DNA of 35,733 bases, taken from the NCBI RefSeq assembly GCF_000577335.1, contig NZ_CBYL010000036.1, forward strand, positions 1 through 35,733, given 5' to 3'. Shown in pieces: positions 15,032 to 22,368 of the stretch (positions are counted from its first letter, which is position 1; each line of letters begins with the position of its first letter). A program made the position numbers and the translations under genes. The DNA comes from Faecalispora jeddahensis. GTDB lineage: Bacteria; Bacillota; Clostridia; Oscillospirales; Acutalibacteraceae. Under the pieces are notes generated by a model. The model ran no database searches. It saw only the letters and a list, made by a program, of their open reading frames with translations, and was not told the DNA's origin.

Positions 15032-15150
15032 ATCACCCCCGCCGCTATGTACCGCTGCCTTAAATCACAGACCGGACAGACATAACCGGCAGGGCTTGTC
15101 CTAATGCTTACGATCCAGACCCGGTTGCAGTGGGTGCAGGTGGCGGTCAT
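14971..15150 (-). CDS. Small zinc-ribbon protein
   Basis: 59 aa from ATG 15150, which overlaps the Xre stop as ATGA; only a weak GAAAGG precedes it. Two CxxC pairs (CTHC at 5-8, CPVC at 25-28) form a zinc ribbon in the first 30 residues. The tail (QADGKEHFHAIRTKAH) runs through the repeat module and the start of the next gene and is probably unimportant. Confidence 0.55.
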   Translation of the reverse strand: MTATCTHCNRVWIVSIRTSPAGYVCPVCDLRQRYIAAGVIVPAQADGKEHFHAIRTKAH

Positions 15151-15395
15151 GAGGCAGGCCTTTCGTCGATCAAAAACGACTCGATCGGGATGCGCAACTT
15201 ATTGGCGACCGCCCTAAGTTCCTGCAATCGAAATGTGCCGGGGCATTTAAGTCTTGCATATACCGTCGCGGGGCTCGTCCGCATTGAGAGTGCCAGGCCT
15301 TCCACCGTTGTGCCGGTCATTTCCATGCCGTATTTGATCTTAGCTATAATCGCCCGGTTCTGTGCTTCTTCTGCGGGGCGGCGGAGTTTAGGCAT
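15147..15395 (-). CDS. Xre-family HTH regulator
   Basis: 82 aa from ATG 15395, with AAAGGAGGGGAGAGG upstream. A lambda-repressor-type HTH is clear (AIIAKIKYGMEMTGTTVEGL, then ALSMRTSPATVYARLKCPGT and LQELRAVANKLRIPIESFL). The short, HTH-only form and the early-operon position suggest a Cro-like or middle-gene regulator. A 16-base inverted repeat in its own upstream region is the obvious candidate operator. Confidence 0.82.
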   Translation of the reverse strand: MPKLRRPAEEAQNRAIIAKIKYGMEMTGTTVEGLALSMRTSPATVYARLKCPGTFRLQELRAVANKLRIPIESFLIDERPAS

Positions 15396-15433
15396 CCTCT
15401 CCCCTCCTTTCCATAATTTGCTGGCCGTTCACG

Positions 15434-15449
15434 GTCCCATTTATGGGAC
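15434..15449. promoter_or_regulatory. Inverted repeat upstream of the second Xre gene
   Basis: GTCCCAT-TT-ATGGGAC: 7-base arms, perfect, 2-base centre, 39 bases before the Xre start. Each half ends in TGGGAC, the same six bases that end every GTGGGAC box of the array at 5011-5281. Autoregulation by the Xre protein is inferred. Confidence 0.5.
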
Positions 15450-15498
15450 AATGGTTTTTTCACTGCTTGAAATGGGTAAATGTGATGGTATACTAGGA

Positions 15499-15699
15499 TT
15501 ACCCAACCTTGTTTGAGCAGTCATCACATACCGGCATATTTTCCCAGTTGAATTCTGGAAAATCGTGTGCCCATTCGATCGGATCTACGGAAAACTCTTT
15601 CCCGCATTCCGGGCATTTGGTAAAGATGCTGCCGGCGCCCAATTCGATTTCGAGGTTCTGCTCGGCATACTCGTCGCCGACGGTTAATTTTACATACAT
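15499..15699 (-). CDS. Small zinc-ribbon phage protein
   Basis: 66 aa from ATG 15699, with AAGGAGGGG upstream. The pairs CPEC (about residue 29) and CDDC (about residue 58) flank GKEFSVDPIEWAHDFPEFNW. This is a common phage family of unknown role, probably a zinc-bound beta fold. It follows the Rha gene by 12 bases. Confidence 0.65.
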   Translation of the reverse strand: MYVKLTVGDEYAEQNLEIELGAGSIFTKCPECGKEFSVDPIEWAHDFPEFNWENMPVCDDCSNKVG

Positions 15700-15711
15700 G
15701 GTTTCCCCTCC

Positions 15712-16464
15712 TTAAGCTGATTTTTCGCACACGCCGTATTTGACCGCCATTTCCTTGACGACTGCCAGATAAATTTCAATCAGCTTTTTATCATCGGCAA
15801 TCACGTCGGTTTTGGTCAACTTGTCCCGCTTGGATTTGCAAATGCCCTCGTCAGCCATGCGGCGCCGCTTATTGGTCAACCGAGTTGCAAGGCTTGTACC
15901 GGCGCGGGCATCCACCAGCTTAAAAATCTCCGACTGCACTTCGCGGATATAATCGTTCCCGCCCATCTTCTGTGCGATCTTGACGATAAGGCCTCGTGCG
16001 TCCGGTCGCCAAGAATTAGGGTTGAGCGAAATCAGTTCGCCAAGGCTGTCAATGCGTTTGTTGGTGTCCTCTAAGGCTTTTTGCTGGTCGCGCATGGCCT
16101 TGATGCTGTATTCCAGAAAGTCTAAAGTGTTCATGGGCGGCGCAGTGAGCTGCTTTTCCATTTCCTCGAATTTGGTCACATAGGCCGCTGTAAACAGCAC
16201 ACCCTTTGCACCGGTCATTTTGTTGGCTACCATGTCGCAGCCTTTGCGGGTGATGAGGTAGCAGGGCCGTTCTTCGCCTTTGCCGTCGAGATAGGTGGAA
16301 TCAATGAAGAAATCAACGAGGGAAAAACCTCCCACGTTAAGGTATTCGCAATACTGACGAATGGATTTCATCAGATCGTTGTGGGGTTTGTCCACCATAA
16401 CAGCTACGTCGCGGCTGTCGGCTAGTAAAATGCCGTCACGGTTGATAATGGTTAAATCGTTCAT
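15712..16464 (-). CDS. Rha-family regulatory protein with ORF6C-like C-terminus
   Basis: 250 aa, ATG 16464. Residues 10-105 match the pRha domain (SRDVAVMVDKPHNDLMKSIR, FSLVDFFIDSTYLDGKGEER, PCYLITRKGCDMVANKM, FTAAYVTKFEEME). A coiled coil follows (110-145), then an ORF6C-like domain (LIVKIAQKMGGNDYIREVQS, AGTSLATRLTNKRRRMADE). Rha and antirepressor-type proteins modulate the lytic/lysogenic choice and are used as exchangeable modules in this operon position. Confidence 0.88.
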   Translation of the reverse strand: MNDLTIINRDGILLADSRDVAVMVDKPHNDLMKSIRQYCEYLNVGGFSLVDFFIDSTYLDGKGEERPCYLITRKGCDMVANKMTGAKGVLFTAAYVTKFEEMEKQLTAPPMNTLDFLEYSIKAMRDQQKALEDTNKRIDSLGELISLNPNSWRPDARGLIVKIAQKMGGNDYIREVQSEIFKLVDARAGTSLATRLTNKRRRMADEGICKSKRDKLTKTDVIADDKKLIEIYLAVVKEMAVKYGVCEKSA

Positions 16465-16479
16465 GGTATCAGTCCTTTC

Positions 16480-16508
16480 TTGTAAATATTTCCTCTCTGC
16501 GGTAAGAT
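16480..16508 (+). promoter_or_regulatory. Candidate promoter for the small rightward gene
   Basis: TTGTAA (16480-16485), a 17-base spacer and TAAGAT (16503-16508), 23 bases before the ATG at 16531. The boxes are moderate, but spacing is ideal, and the gene it would serve points against the surrounding operon and needs its own promoter. Confidence 0.45.
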
Positions 16509-16530
16509 GGTAACGAGAGGAGGTGAGAGC

Positions 16531-16683
16531 ATGAATAAAGAAATCGTTGAAGTGGTTGAGGTTATTGGTGCTGAAAATGCAAAGCCTTATACTGACAAAG
16601 GCTGGATAGTTCTTGGCGTTTTGTCTTGTGCTGAGCCGCCTGATTATAACTTCATTTATTCTCTTGGAAAAACCTTGGGCTAG
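16531..16683 (+). CDS. 50-aa protein oriented against the early operon
   Basis: ATG 16531 has GAGAGGAGGTGAG directly upstream, one of the best ribosome sites in the window. The protein reads MNKEIVEVVEVIGAENAKPY, then TDKGWIVLGVLSCAEPP and FIYSLGKTLG. The GW-x-V/A...LGK pattern recurs in the converging gene 16652-16837, so the two look like distant relatives. The 3' ends overlap by 32 bases. It sits among leftward genes and may be a lysogenic-state gene. Confidence 0.6.
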   Translation: MNKEIVEVVEVIGAENAKPYTDKGWIVLGVLSCAEPPDYNFIYSLGKTLG

Positions 16684-16837
16684 GAGCCAACTTTCCTAAA
16701 ACGAACTTAGGCTTCTCCTCGGTCGTCGCGCAAATTGCTATCCAGTCTCCGCTGTTTAGCTTTTGCGCGACTTCTTTCAAGTCGAAACTTTCGCGAACCT
16801 CTGAAATTTGAGCCAGCGCTACATTTCTGGAAGTCAC
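16652..16837 (-). CDS. Small phage protein, relative of the converging gene
   Basis: 61 aa from GTG 16837, with a purine-rich GGGGAG 4 bases upstream. The core GDWIAICATTEEKPKFVLGK parallels GWIVLGV...IYSLGK of the opposite-strand gene. The family of short W...LGK proteins is common in phages; its role is unknown. Transcripts of the pair would be complementary over 32 bases. Confidence 0.6.
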   Translation of the reverse strand: MTSRNVALAQISEVRESFDLKEVAQKLNSGDWIAICATTEEKPKFVLGKLAPSPRFFQENK

Positions 16838-16875
16838 TTTACTCCCCCCTCCCCTCTTTGCTTAAATACAGCAAA

Positions 16876-17046
16876 TCATACTGTTCTCCTTTCATCTTCA
16901 AAATTCTTAAGATCGGTTTCGGTGATTCGGTAGTCCCTTCCGATTTTAATAGCCGGGAGTTTTTTTCTGCGTATCCAATCCCACACAGTGAGAGTTTTTA
17001 TGCCGAAAATCTCCGCCACCTCTTCGCAGGTGTAATATTTAGGCAA
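16876..17046 (-). CDS. Excisionase-family HTH protein
   Basis: 56 aa from TTG 17046, chosen because AAAGGAGG lies 7 bases upstream and the family begins with this K-YYTCEEVAEIFG segment. The winged-helix MerR/excisionase core is YTCEEVAEIFGIKTLTVWDW, then IRRKKLPAIKIGRDYRI. It is the first gene of the leftward early operon, so excision or early regulation fits. Confidence 0.82.
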   Translation of the reverse strand: MPKYYTCEEVAEIFGIKTLTVWDWIRRKKLPAIKIGRDYRITETDLKNFEDERRTV

Positions 17047-17182
17047 AAAAGTACCTCCTTTCGCTAAAAAGTACTTGCGTTTACTTCGGTTTAGTGATAT
17101 ACTTCGATTGTCGATTGAAGTTAATTCCATATCCGAAGTACCACGGTGTGTTTCTGTTGTGCTACGGATTTCGTGGTATGCC

Positions 17183-17188
17183 TATAAT
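17183..17188 (+). promoter_or_regulatory. -10 box of a possible rightward repressor promoter
   Basis: A perfect TATAAT lies 81 bases before the repressor ATG; the best -35 (TTGTGC, 17157-17162) is 20 bases away, so the promoter would be weak. Operator 17164-17174 lies in its spacer, which fits autoregulation. Confidence 0.4.
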
Positions 17189-17214
17189 ATACTACGAGTT
17201 CCGTTTTGTGTCAA
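17186..17214 (-). promoter_or_regulatory. Leftward early promoter
   Basis: TTGACA (17214 to 17209), a 17-base spacer and TATATT (17191 to 17186): a near-consensus sigma-A promoter pointing to the excisionase gene. Operator 17194-17204 fills the spacer, so repression by the Xre repressor is expected in the lysogen. Confidence 0.8.
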
Positions 17215-17269
17215 TAGGAAATACTACGAATATCGTAATATTTTTTAGGTTTGTGAAAGGTGAATAACT

Positions 17270-17629
17270 ATGTATGAGATTTTTGAGCAACTTTTAAAAG
17301 AGTTCGATGTTACGCCTTATCGAGTTCACAAAGAAACAGGAGTTGCACAAAGTACTCTTAGCGATTGGAAAAACGGTAAAGGAACTCCCAAAGCAGACAA
17401 ATTACAAAAAATAGCTGATTATTTTGGCGTTACTGTAGGCTACTTACTTGGCGCTGAACAAAAAGAAAAGCCCACCCTTACAGAAAAGGGCGAGCCTGAA
17501 ATAACTTTTGATGATTTCACATATGCTTTCTTGGACGAATCCAAGGAACTTACGGAGGAAAACAAACAAAAGCTTCTTGAAATGGCGAAATTCTTTAAAC
17601 AACAACAGGACAAAGAGAAGAACGAATAA
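17270..17629 (+). CDS. Xre-family phage repressor (CI-like)
   Basis: 119 aa, ATG 17270 with AAAGGTG upstream. The HTH lies in residues 8-60 (TPYRVHKETGVAQSTLSDWK, GKGTPKADKLQKIADYFGVT, VGYLLG). A short acidic/helical C-terminus (EITFDDFTYAFLDESKELTE) probably mediates dimerisation; there is no peptidase domain. It faces the excisionase gene across the operators and is followed by an ImmA-type peptidase, the arrangement of ICEBs1 ImmR/ImmA and many Firmicutes phages. Repressor loss would therefore come from cleavage by the partner peptidase. Confidence 0.9.
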   Translation: MYEIFEQLLKEFDVTPYRVHKETGVAQSTLSDWKNGKGTPKADKLQKIADYFGVTVGYLLGAEQKEKPTLTEKGEPEITFDDFTYAFLDESKELTEENKQKLLEMAKFFKQQQDKEKNE

Positions 17630-17649
17630 GTTTTCTGGAGATTTCTCAC

Positions 17650-18072
17650 ATGGTAGAATTAAATTCCCTGTATGATGATATGCGAACGCAACAGGTTTCT
17701 CTCTACACATATGACGTAGGAGAAGAAACTAGCGTTACAATTGAATTGAATAATCGATACGCAATCTTTTTAGACCCATTCCGAGTAGGGAGCATACCAG
17801 AAATGAAACGCATCCTTGCGCATGAGCTCGGCCACTGTGCTACCGGCTGTACGCACAAAGTGAGCAGCCCGCTCGATTTGATCGAAAAGCACGAGTACAA
17901 GGCCAACCGTTGGGCGATTGAAAGATACATACCGTTTGAAGAACTGCATTCCGCGATAAGGCACGGATATACCGAGCGCTGGCAGCTCGCCGAGTATTTT
18001 GATCTGCCGGAATCATTTATTCAAAAGGCACTGAACTTCTATTTTTCTGCGCGCCAGAGAAAAATGGCATAA
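17650..18072 (+). CDS. ImmA/IrrE-family metallopeptidase
   Basis: 140 aa, ATG 17650 with GGAG 9 bases upstream. The zinc motif HELGH (residues about 57-61) is followed by EYKANRWAIERYIPF, with the third ligand expected in EHEYKANRWA. The family cleaves the partner Xre repressor to release lytic or transfer genes (established for ImmA of ICEBs1). It lies 20 bases after the repressor gene and is surely in the same transcript. Confidence 0.9.
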   Translation: MVELNSLYDDMRTQQVSLYTYDVGEETSVTIELNNRYAIFLDPFRVGSIPEMKRILAHELGHCATGCTHKVSSPLDLIEKHEYKANRWAIERYIPFEELHSAIRHGYTERWQLAEYFDLPESFIQKALNFYFSARQRKMA

Positions 18073-18110
18073 AAAAACCGCTCTACCCTGTTTGCACCAG
18101 GATAGAGCGG
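18071..18110 (-). terminator. Leftward terminator behind the ImmA gene
   Basis: Stem CCGCTCTA/TAGAGCGG (18078-18085 with 18103-18110) plus CCTG/CAGG inside one mismatch, 7-base loop; the leftward RNA continues with seven U (complement of 18071-18077). It would stop antisense transcription entering the repressor region from the attachment-site side. On the rightward strand no U run follows. Confidence 0.6.
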
Positions 18111-18123
18111 CAACCATCAACCG

Positions 18124-18171
18124 AGGGCTGACAGTACATATAATGCACTAATATTGTATCAGGTCAGCCCT
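18124..18171 (+). promoter_or_regulatory. Inverted repeat enclosing a -10 box upstream of integrase
   Basis: AGGGCTGAC (18124-18132) and GTCAGCCCT (18163-18171) are a perfect 9-base inverted repeat with TATAAT (18139-18144) in the loop region. The integrase ATG follows at 18200 behind AGGAGGGC. The repeat may be an operator for controlling integrase, or an arm-type site for integrase/excisionase. Confidence 0.45.
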
Positions 18172-18199
18172 CCAAAATCAATAGGAGGGCTTTATTAAT

Positions 18200-19285
18200 A
18201 TGGCTAAAGCAAAACAACTCCCCAGCGGAGCCTGGAGGGCGCAGGTATACGCCGGCAAAGATGCCAACGGTAGGAGGCAGTATAAATCCTTTACCGAAAG
18301 CACCGAAAGAAAGGCAAACCTTGCCGCGCTTGAATGGCAGGAAAAATACCGCGATGTTGCATCTGACAGCGCGAACCTTACTGTAGAGGAAGCGATAGAT
18401 GCTTATATAGCGCTCAAAAGCAATCTGCTGTCCCCGTCTACGATTCGGTTTCTGGATAATGTGAAAAGAAACCACCTAAAAGGGATTAAATCAACCAGAC
18501 TCAACAAGCTGACACAGAACCTTTTGCAGGAGGCGATCAACGCCGAAGCAGAAAAAAGTTCTCCAAAAACTGTAAAGAACGTGTATGGCGTTATTACAGC
18601 TGTTGTTAGCCAGTACCGGCCCGATTGGGCGATTCCGAAGATTACGTTGCCCCAGCAGAAAAAGCCCAGCGCAAAAGCTCTGAACCGCCAAGAGATAGCA
18701 AAGCTGCTCAATAGCATCGACGGTGACGTTATTGAAATCCCGATTTTGCTTGCCCTCTGGCTGGGATTGCGTCGGTCTGAAATATTGGCCTTGAAATGGG
18801 ATGATGTCGACTTTGAAAAAAGCACCATCCGAATCGATGAAGCCCTGGTACCAAATAAAGACCACAAGATGGTTACGAAGTCCACAAAGACCACAGACTC
18901 CACCAGAACGCTGAACTTACCGCCTTACATCGCAGGAAAATTAAAAGAGCTGCCGCACAAAAGCGATCGGATTTTTAATATCAGTGAAGGTCTATTAAGC
19001 AAGCACTTCCCGCGTGTTTGCAAAAGAATTGGAATCGGCCCTTTTAAATTTCATGATCTCCGTCGATCGATGGCCACGGTAGGGCTGACTCTTAATATAG
19101 CTGATAAGCTCGTCATGGCCCGTGGTGGATGGAATAATATGCAAACTATGAAGAAAATATACCAAGTCGTGCTTGACAGTGATATGAATGAGGCTGATCT
19201 GCTCATCAACAATTACTTCGAAAGCCTACTGCCGAGGGTTGGCGAAGGTAAAACCGTGCAACATGAAATGCAACACGACAATTGA
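18200..19285 (+). CDS. int: Tyrosine-family phage integrase
   Basis: 361 aa, ATG 18200. The N-terminal arm-binding part (LPSGAWRAQVYAGKDANGRR) and core-binding helices (about 60-155) precede the catalytic domain. Its residues are R191 (LGLRRSEILALKW), a Lys near 227, H285 and R288 (HDLRRS), W311 (GGWNN, with Gly-Gly before it in place of the common GH), and nucleophile Y321 (KKIYQVV). It catalyses integration at the tRNA 3' end that begins 36 bases after its stop. Confidence 0.95.
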   Translation: MAKAKQLPSGAWRAQVYAGKDANGRRQYKSFTESTERKANLAALEWQEKYRDVASDSANLTVEEAIDAYIALKSNLLSPSTIRFLDNVKRNHLKGIKSTRLNKLTQNLLQEAINAEAEKSSPKTVKNVYGVITAVVSQYRPDWAIPKITLPQQKKPSAKALNRQEIAKLLNSIDGDVIEIPILLALWLGLRRSEILALKWDDVDFEKSTIRIDEALVPNKDHKMVTKSTKTTDSTRTLNLPPYIAGKLKELPHKSDRIFNISEGLLSKHFPRVCKRIGIGPFKFHDLRRSMATVGLTLNIADKLVMARGGWNNMQTMKKIYQVVLDSDMNEADLLINNYFESLLPRVGEGKTVQHEMQHDN

Positions 19286-19320
19286 ACATTCAGTTATACA
19301 GCCATTTTTAAGACTATATT

Positions 19321-19349
19321 AGAGGGTTCAAGTCCTTCTGCCCCTGCCA
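19321..19349 (+). other. tRNA 3'-end remnant: phage attachment site
   Basis: GAGGG-TTCAAGT-CCTTC forms a T-arm, followed by TGCCCCT (acceptor 3' strand), G and CCA. No D-arm or anticodon arm precedes it, so this is only the 3' part of a tRNA copied by phage integration. The intact tRNA should lie at the other prophage end, left of the window. The acceptor end TGCCCCTG-CCA resembles Firmicutes tRNA-Trp, but identity cannot be fixed from 29 bases. The exact core length needs the other end. Confidence 0.85.
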
Positions 19350-19355
19350 TATAAC

Positions 19356-19400
19356 AAATAAAGGAAGAGCCGGTCAAATTGACCGGCTCTTCCTTTATTT
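19356..19400. terminator. Bidirectional intrinsic terminator after the tRNA remnant
   Basis: A perfect inverted repeat: 22-base arms (19356-19377 and 19379-19400) around one base, with GAGCCGGTCAA cores and A/T-rich ends giving U-rich tails in both directions. It was presumably the terminator of the original tRNA transcript and now shields the chromosome from the prophage. Confidence 0.9.
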
Positions 19401-19549
19401 GCAGGCAAACGGGATTTGCTTTTCTGATGCATGCATAAAAATCCGCAGAAAATCACGTGCTGAATCAAAAACGGCACCCGACGGTACAGAAAAGCTGTTT
19501 CCCTGCATTTTTTCGCTGACAGGAGTTCGGAAAGCGAAGATGCATCTGA

Positions 19550-19870
19550 TCAATGAGAAGAAGTAATTTTCAGACCGATGATTCCAACCAACAAAAGCGA
19601 TGCAAAAATAATGCGCGGTACGGAAACCACCTCTTTAAAAAACAATATGCCGACGATCACAGCGCCCAGCGCGCCGATTCCCGTCCAGATCGCATAAGCT
19701 GTGCCCAGCGGCAGAGCTTTCGTCGCCTGCGACAGCAAATAGAAGCTGGCAATCATTCCAACAAGGGTTGCTGCGGAATACCCCGGCTTGCTGAAGCCAT
19801 CTGAAAGCTTTAAAAACGTTGCCCATACAACCTCCAGCAGACCCGCAAAAACCAAATAAACCCATGACAT
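19550..19870 (-). CDS. sugE: SMR transporter of the SugE/Gdx type
   Basis: 106 aa from ATG 19870, with GGGAGGA upstream. Four membrane segments are seen; E13 in AGLLEVVWA is the conserved proton/substrate carboxylate. LPLGTAYAIWTGIGALGAVI and LLLVGIIGLKI match SugE/Gdx closely, the branch that exports guanidinium and small quaternary ammonium compounds as antiparallel dimers. It stands alone, without an SMR partner gene, as expected for homodimeric Gdx. It is preceded by a long hairpin, not by a guanidine riboswitch that I can recognise. Confidence 0.92.
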   Translation of the reverse strand: MSWVYLVFAGLLEVVWATFLKLSDGFSKPGYSAATLVGMIASFYLLSQATKALPLGTAYAIWTGIGALGAVIVGILFFKEVVSVPRIIFASLLLVGIIGLKITSSH

Positions 19871-19896
19871 GACGATTCCTCCCGACAAAATAAAAT

Positions 19897-19950
19897 AAGC
19901 ACCTATTGATTGCATCTTCAAAGGCCTAACGATGCAATCAATAAGTGCTT
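19897..19950 (-). promoter_or_regulatory. 20-bp hairpin in the sugE leader
   Basis: On the leftward RNA 19950-19931 pairs with 19916-19897 over 20 bases (one U-G pair) around a 14-base loop; it is followed by AUUUUAUUUUG and then the ribosome site, 27 bases before the ATG. This is either a terminator/attenuator in the leader or, as DNA, an operator with ATTGATTGCATC half-sites. Confidence 0.6.
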
Positions 19951-20143
19951 TTCTGATTTCTTACCCGGCGGCAAGTAATTCTGTTATATGATATCACACA
20001 TGAACCGCAAAATCAAATTTATTTCCTTCTGTTTTCCGGTATTCGCATTTGATTATAGAAGTATTTGAAAATGGTAATTCGTCATACAGCTCCGTTCGTG
20101 ATACAATAAAAACATCCCTGTACCATACAAAGGAGTCGATACA

Positions 20144-21187
20144 ATGAAACAGGTAAAACCGGAGATTCTGGAAGCTTTTTGTCTGGACATTCTGGAAAAG
20201 CACGGAGTAGAAGCACAATGCGCTCAAACGGTGGCCCGCTGCCTGGTAGATGCGGATTTGTGCGGCATCAGCACGCATGGCGTCAGCAGGCTGGCAATTT
20301 ATCTGCAACGGCTGGATGCCGGGGTGGTTGAGAAAGAGAACCGGATCACGATCGAAAGAGAAAGCCCGGCCGCTCTGGTGGTAAACGCGGGCAACAGCCT
20401 GGGAATGCCCGCAGCCAGATTCACCATGGAAAAATGTATGGAAAAGGCCCGGGAAGCCGGCTGCTGCTTTGCAACCGTGAAAAATTCCAACCACTTTGGA
20501 GCCGCAGCCTATTACACCCGCCTTGCAGCCGAGCAGGGCATGGTCGGCATCTGCGCGGCGAACCTGACTTCTAAAATCGCCCCCTACGGCGCGTCAGAGC
20601 CTTATATGGGCACGAACCCGATCTCGATTGCTGTTCCCGGCGAAGAGGGCGCCGTTGTGCTGGACATGGCCCCCAGCGTCGTCGCTTTGGGCAAGCTGAT
20701 TATGGCCCAGAAGCTCGGCAAGCCCATCCCGGAAGGCTGGGCGCTGGATCAGGACGGGCACCCTACCACCGACCCTGCCGAGGGCCGCAAGGGCTCCCTG
20801 CTCCCCATCGGCGGCCCGAAGGGAAGCGGTCTGGCCATCATGATCGATATTCTGTGCGGCGTACTCAGCGGCGGAAAGTTCGGCCCGCACCTGCACGACC
20901 TGTACGGCGACATGCAGAATCCGCAGGAGGTCGGCCACTTCATCGGCGCGATCGACATTACTCATTTTGTGGAGGTCGATACCTTTCGCAGCAGCGTCGC
21001 CCAGATGAGGCGGGAGATCAAATCCCTGCGCCCCGCCGAGGGAGTGAGCGAAATTTTCATGCCCGGCGAGGGAAGTGATAACCGCCGCAAGAAAAACCTG
21101 GAGCAGGGAATCAGCCTGCCGGATGAAATCTTCGGTGAGCTGCTTGCCATTGGCAAGGCCTGCGGCGCGGTTTTCCCGGAGGAATAA
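20144..21187 (+). CDS. Ldh2-family malate/lactate/ureidoglycolate-type dehydrogenase
   Basis: 347 aa, ATG 20144 with AAAGGAG 9 bases upstream. Family marks occur in order: DLCGISTHGVSR (H45), VVNAGNSLGMPAA, VKNSNHFGAAAYY (H117), PYMGTNPISIAVPG, VVLDMA, GWALDQDGHPTTDP, GGPKGSGLAIMIDIL and GAIDITHFV. The length is complete for this NAD(P)-dependent 2-hydroxyacid dehydrogenase family, which does not use a Rossmann fold. The exact substrate cannot be read from sequence. It is monocistronic and divergent from sugE; GATACAAT about 35 bases upstream of the start may be its -10. Confidence 0.9.
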   Translation: MKQVKPEILEAFCLDILEKHGVEAQCAQTVARCLVDADLCGISTHGVSRLAIYLQRLDAGVVEKENRITIERESPAALVVNAGNSLGMPAARFTMEKCMEKAREAGCCFATVKNSNHFGAAAYYTRLAAEQGMVGICAANLTSKIAPYGASEPYMGTNPISIAVPGEEGAVVLDMAPSVVALGKLIMAQKLGKPIPEGWALDQDGHPTTDPAEGRKGSLLPIGGPKGSGLAIMIDILCGVLSGGKFGPHLHDLYGDMQNPQEVGHFIGAIDITHFVEVDTFRSSVAQMRREIKSLRPAEGVSEIFMPGEGSDNRRKKNLEQGISLPDEIFGELLAIGKACGAVFPEE

Positions 21188-21244
21188 AGACAAAGCCGGA
21201 GGAAACACGATACCGACTGCGCATTGCTGCTTTTTTGGCGTTGC

Positions 21245-21466
21245 TTACGGTTTTGGATGACCGCAGCGCGGGCAATACGGCGCATTCGCTTCATATTGCT
21301 TTCCACAATGCGGGCAAGTGACGTTCGCAATAGAATCCGGCCGGGAATCCGGATGCTTCCTTTGCTCCGCTGCCAAAATGCCGTCTCGTACGGCCGCCCG
21401 GATAACCAAATATAGGACAAAGCAGATGATTGCAACTGCAAAAAGCCAGAGAACAAATTCGCCCAT
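21245..21466 (-). CDS. Small membrane protein with C-terminal zinc ribbon
   Basis: 73 aa from ATG 21466, with AAGGAGGA upstream. One N-terminal membrane helix (FVLWLFAVAIICFVLYLVI) is followed by a basic linker and a zinc ribbon CPHCGKQYEANAPYCPRCGH of the zinc-ribbon-domain type. It is its own transcription unit; function unknown. Confidence 0.75.
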   Translation of the reverse strand: MGEFVLWLFAVAIICFVLYLVIRAAVRDGILAAEQRKHPDSRPDSIANVTCPHCGKQYEANAPYCPRCGHPKP

Positions 21467-21578
21467 AGAATATCCTCCTTCAAAACAATTTGGCATTTTT
21501 CGTACTGTAAACACCGGTTGATCTGGTATATAGTATAGCATACGCATCGGGAAACGCCAACGCGGTGCAAACCAGCAA

Positions 21579-21617
21579 AAAAGGCTTCGATTTCTTCAAA
21601 AGAAATCGAAGCCTTTT
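21579..21617. terminator. Terminator of the liv operon
   Basis: 17-base perfect arms (21579-21595 and 21601-21617) with a 5-base loop; leftward RNA ends in UUUUUU. It lies 37 bases after livF and can also act on transcripts arriving from the left. Confidence 0.9.
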
Positions 21618-21653
21618 CCTAGTAAAAATCCATAAAAGATAAAACGCAGTGGT

Positions 21654-22367
<714 letters not shown>

Positions 22368-22368
22368 T

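Larger units (their letters stand above)
17164..17236. promoter_or_regulatory. Three repressor operators
   Basis: Three copies of ACG-N5-CGT occur at 17164-17174, 17194-17204 and 17226-17236, each preceded by CT. Centres are 30 and 32 bases apart, about three helical turns, so bound dimers would face the same side. The middle site lies between the -35 and -10 boxes of the leftward promoter. A second motif, TACTTCG (17082, 17100, inverted at 17134), lies nearer the excisionase gene and may bind another protein. Confidence 0.7.
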
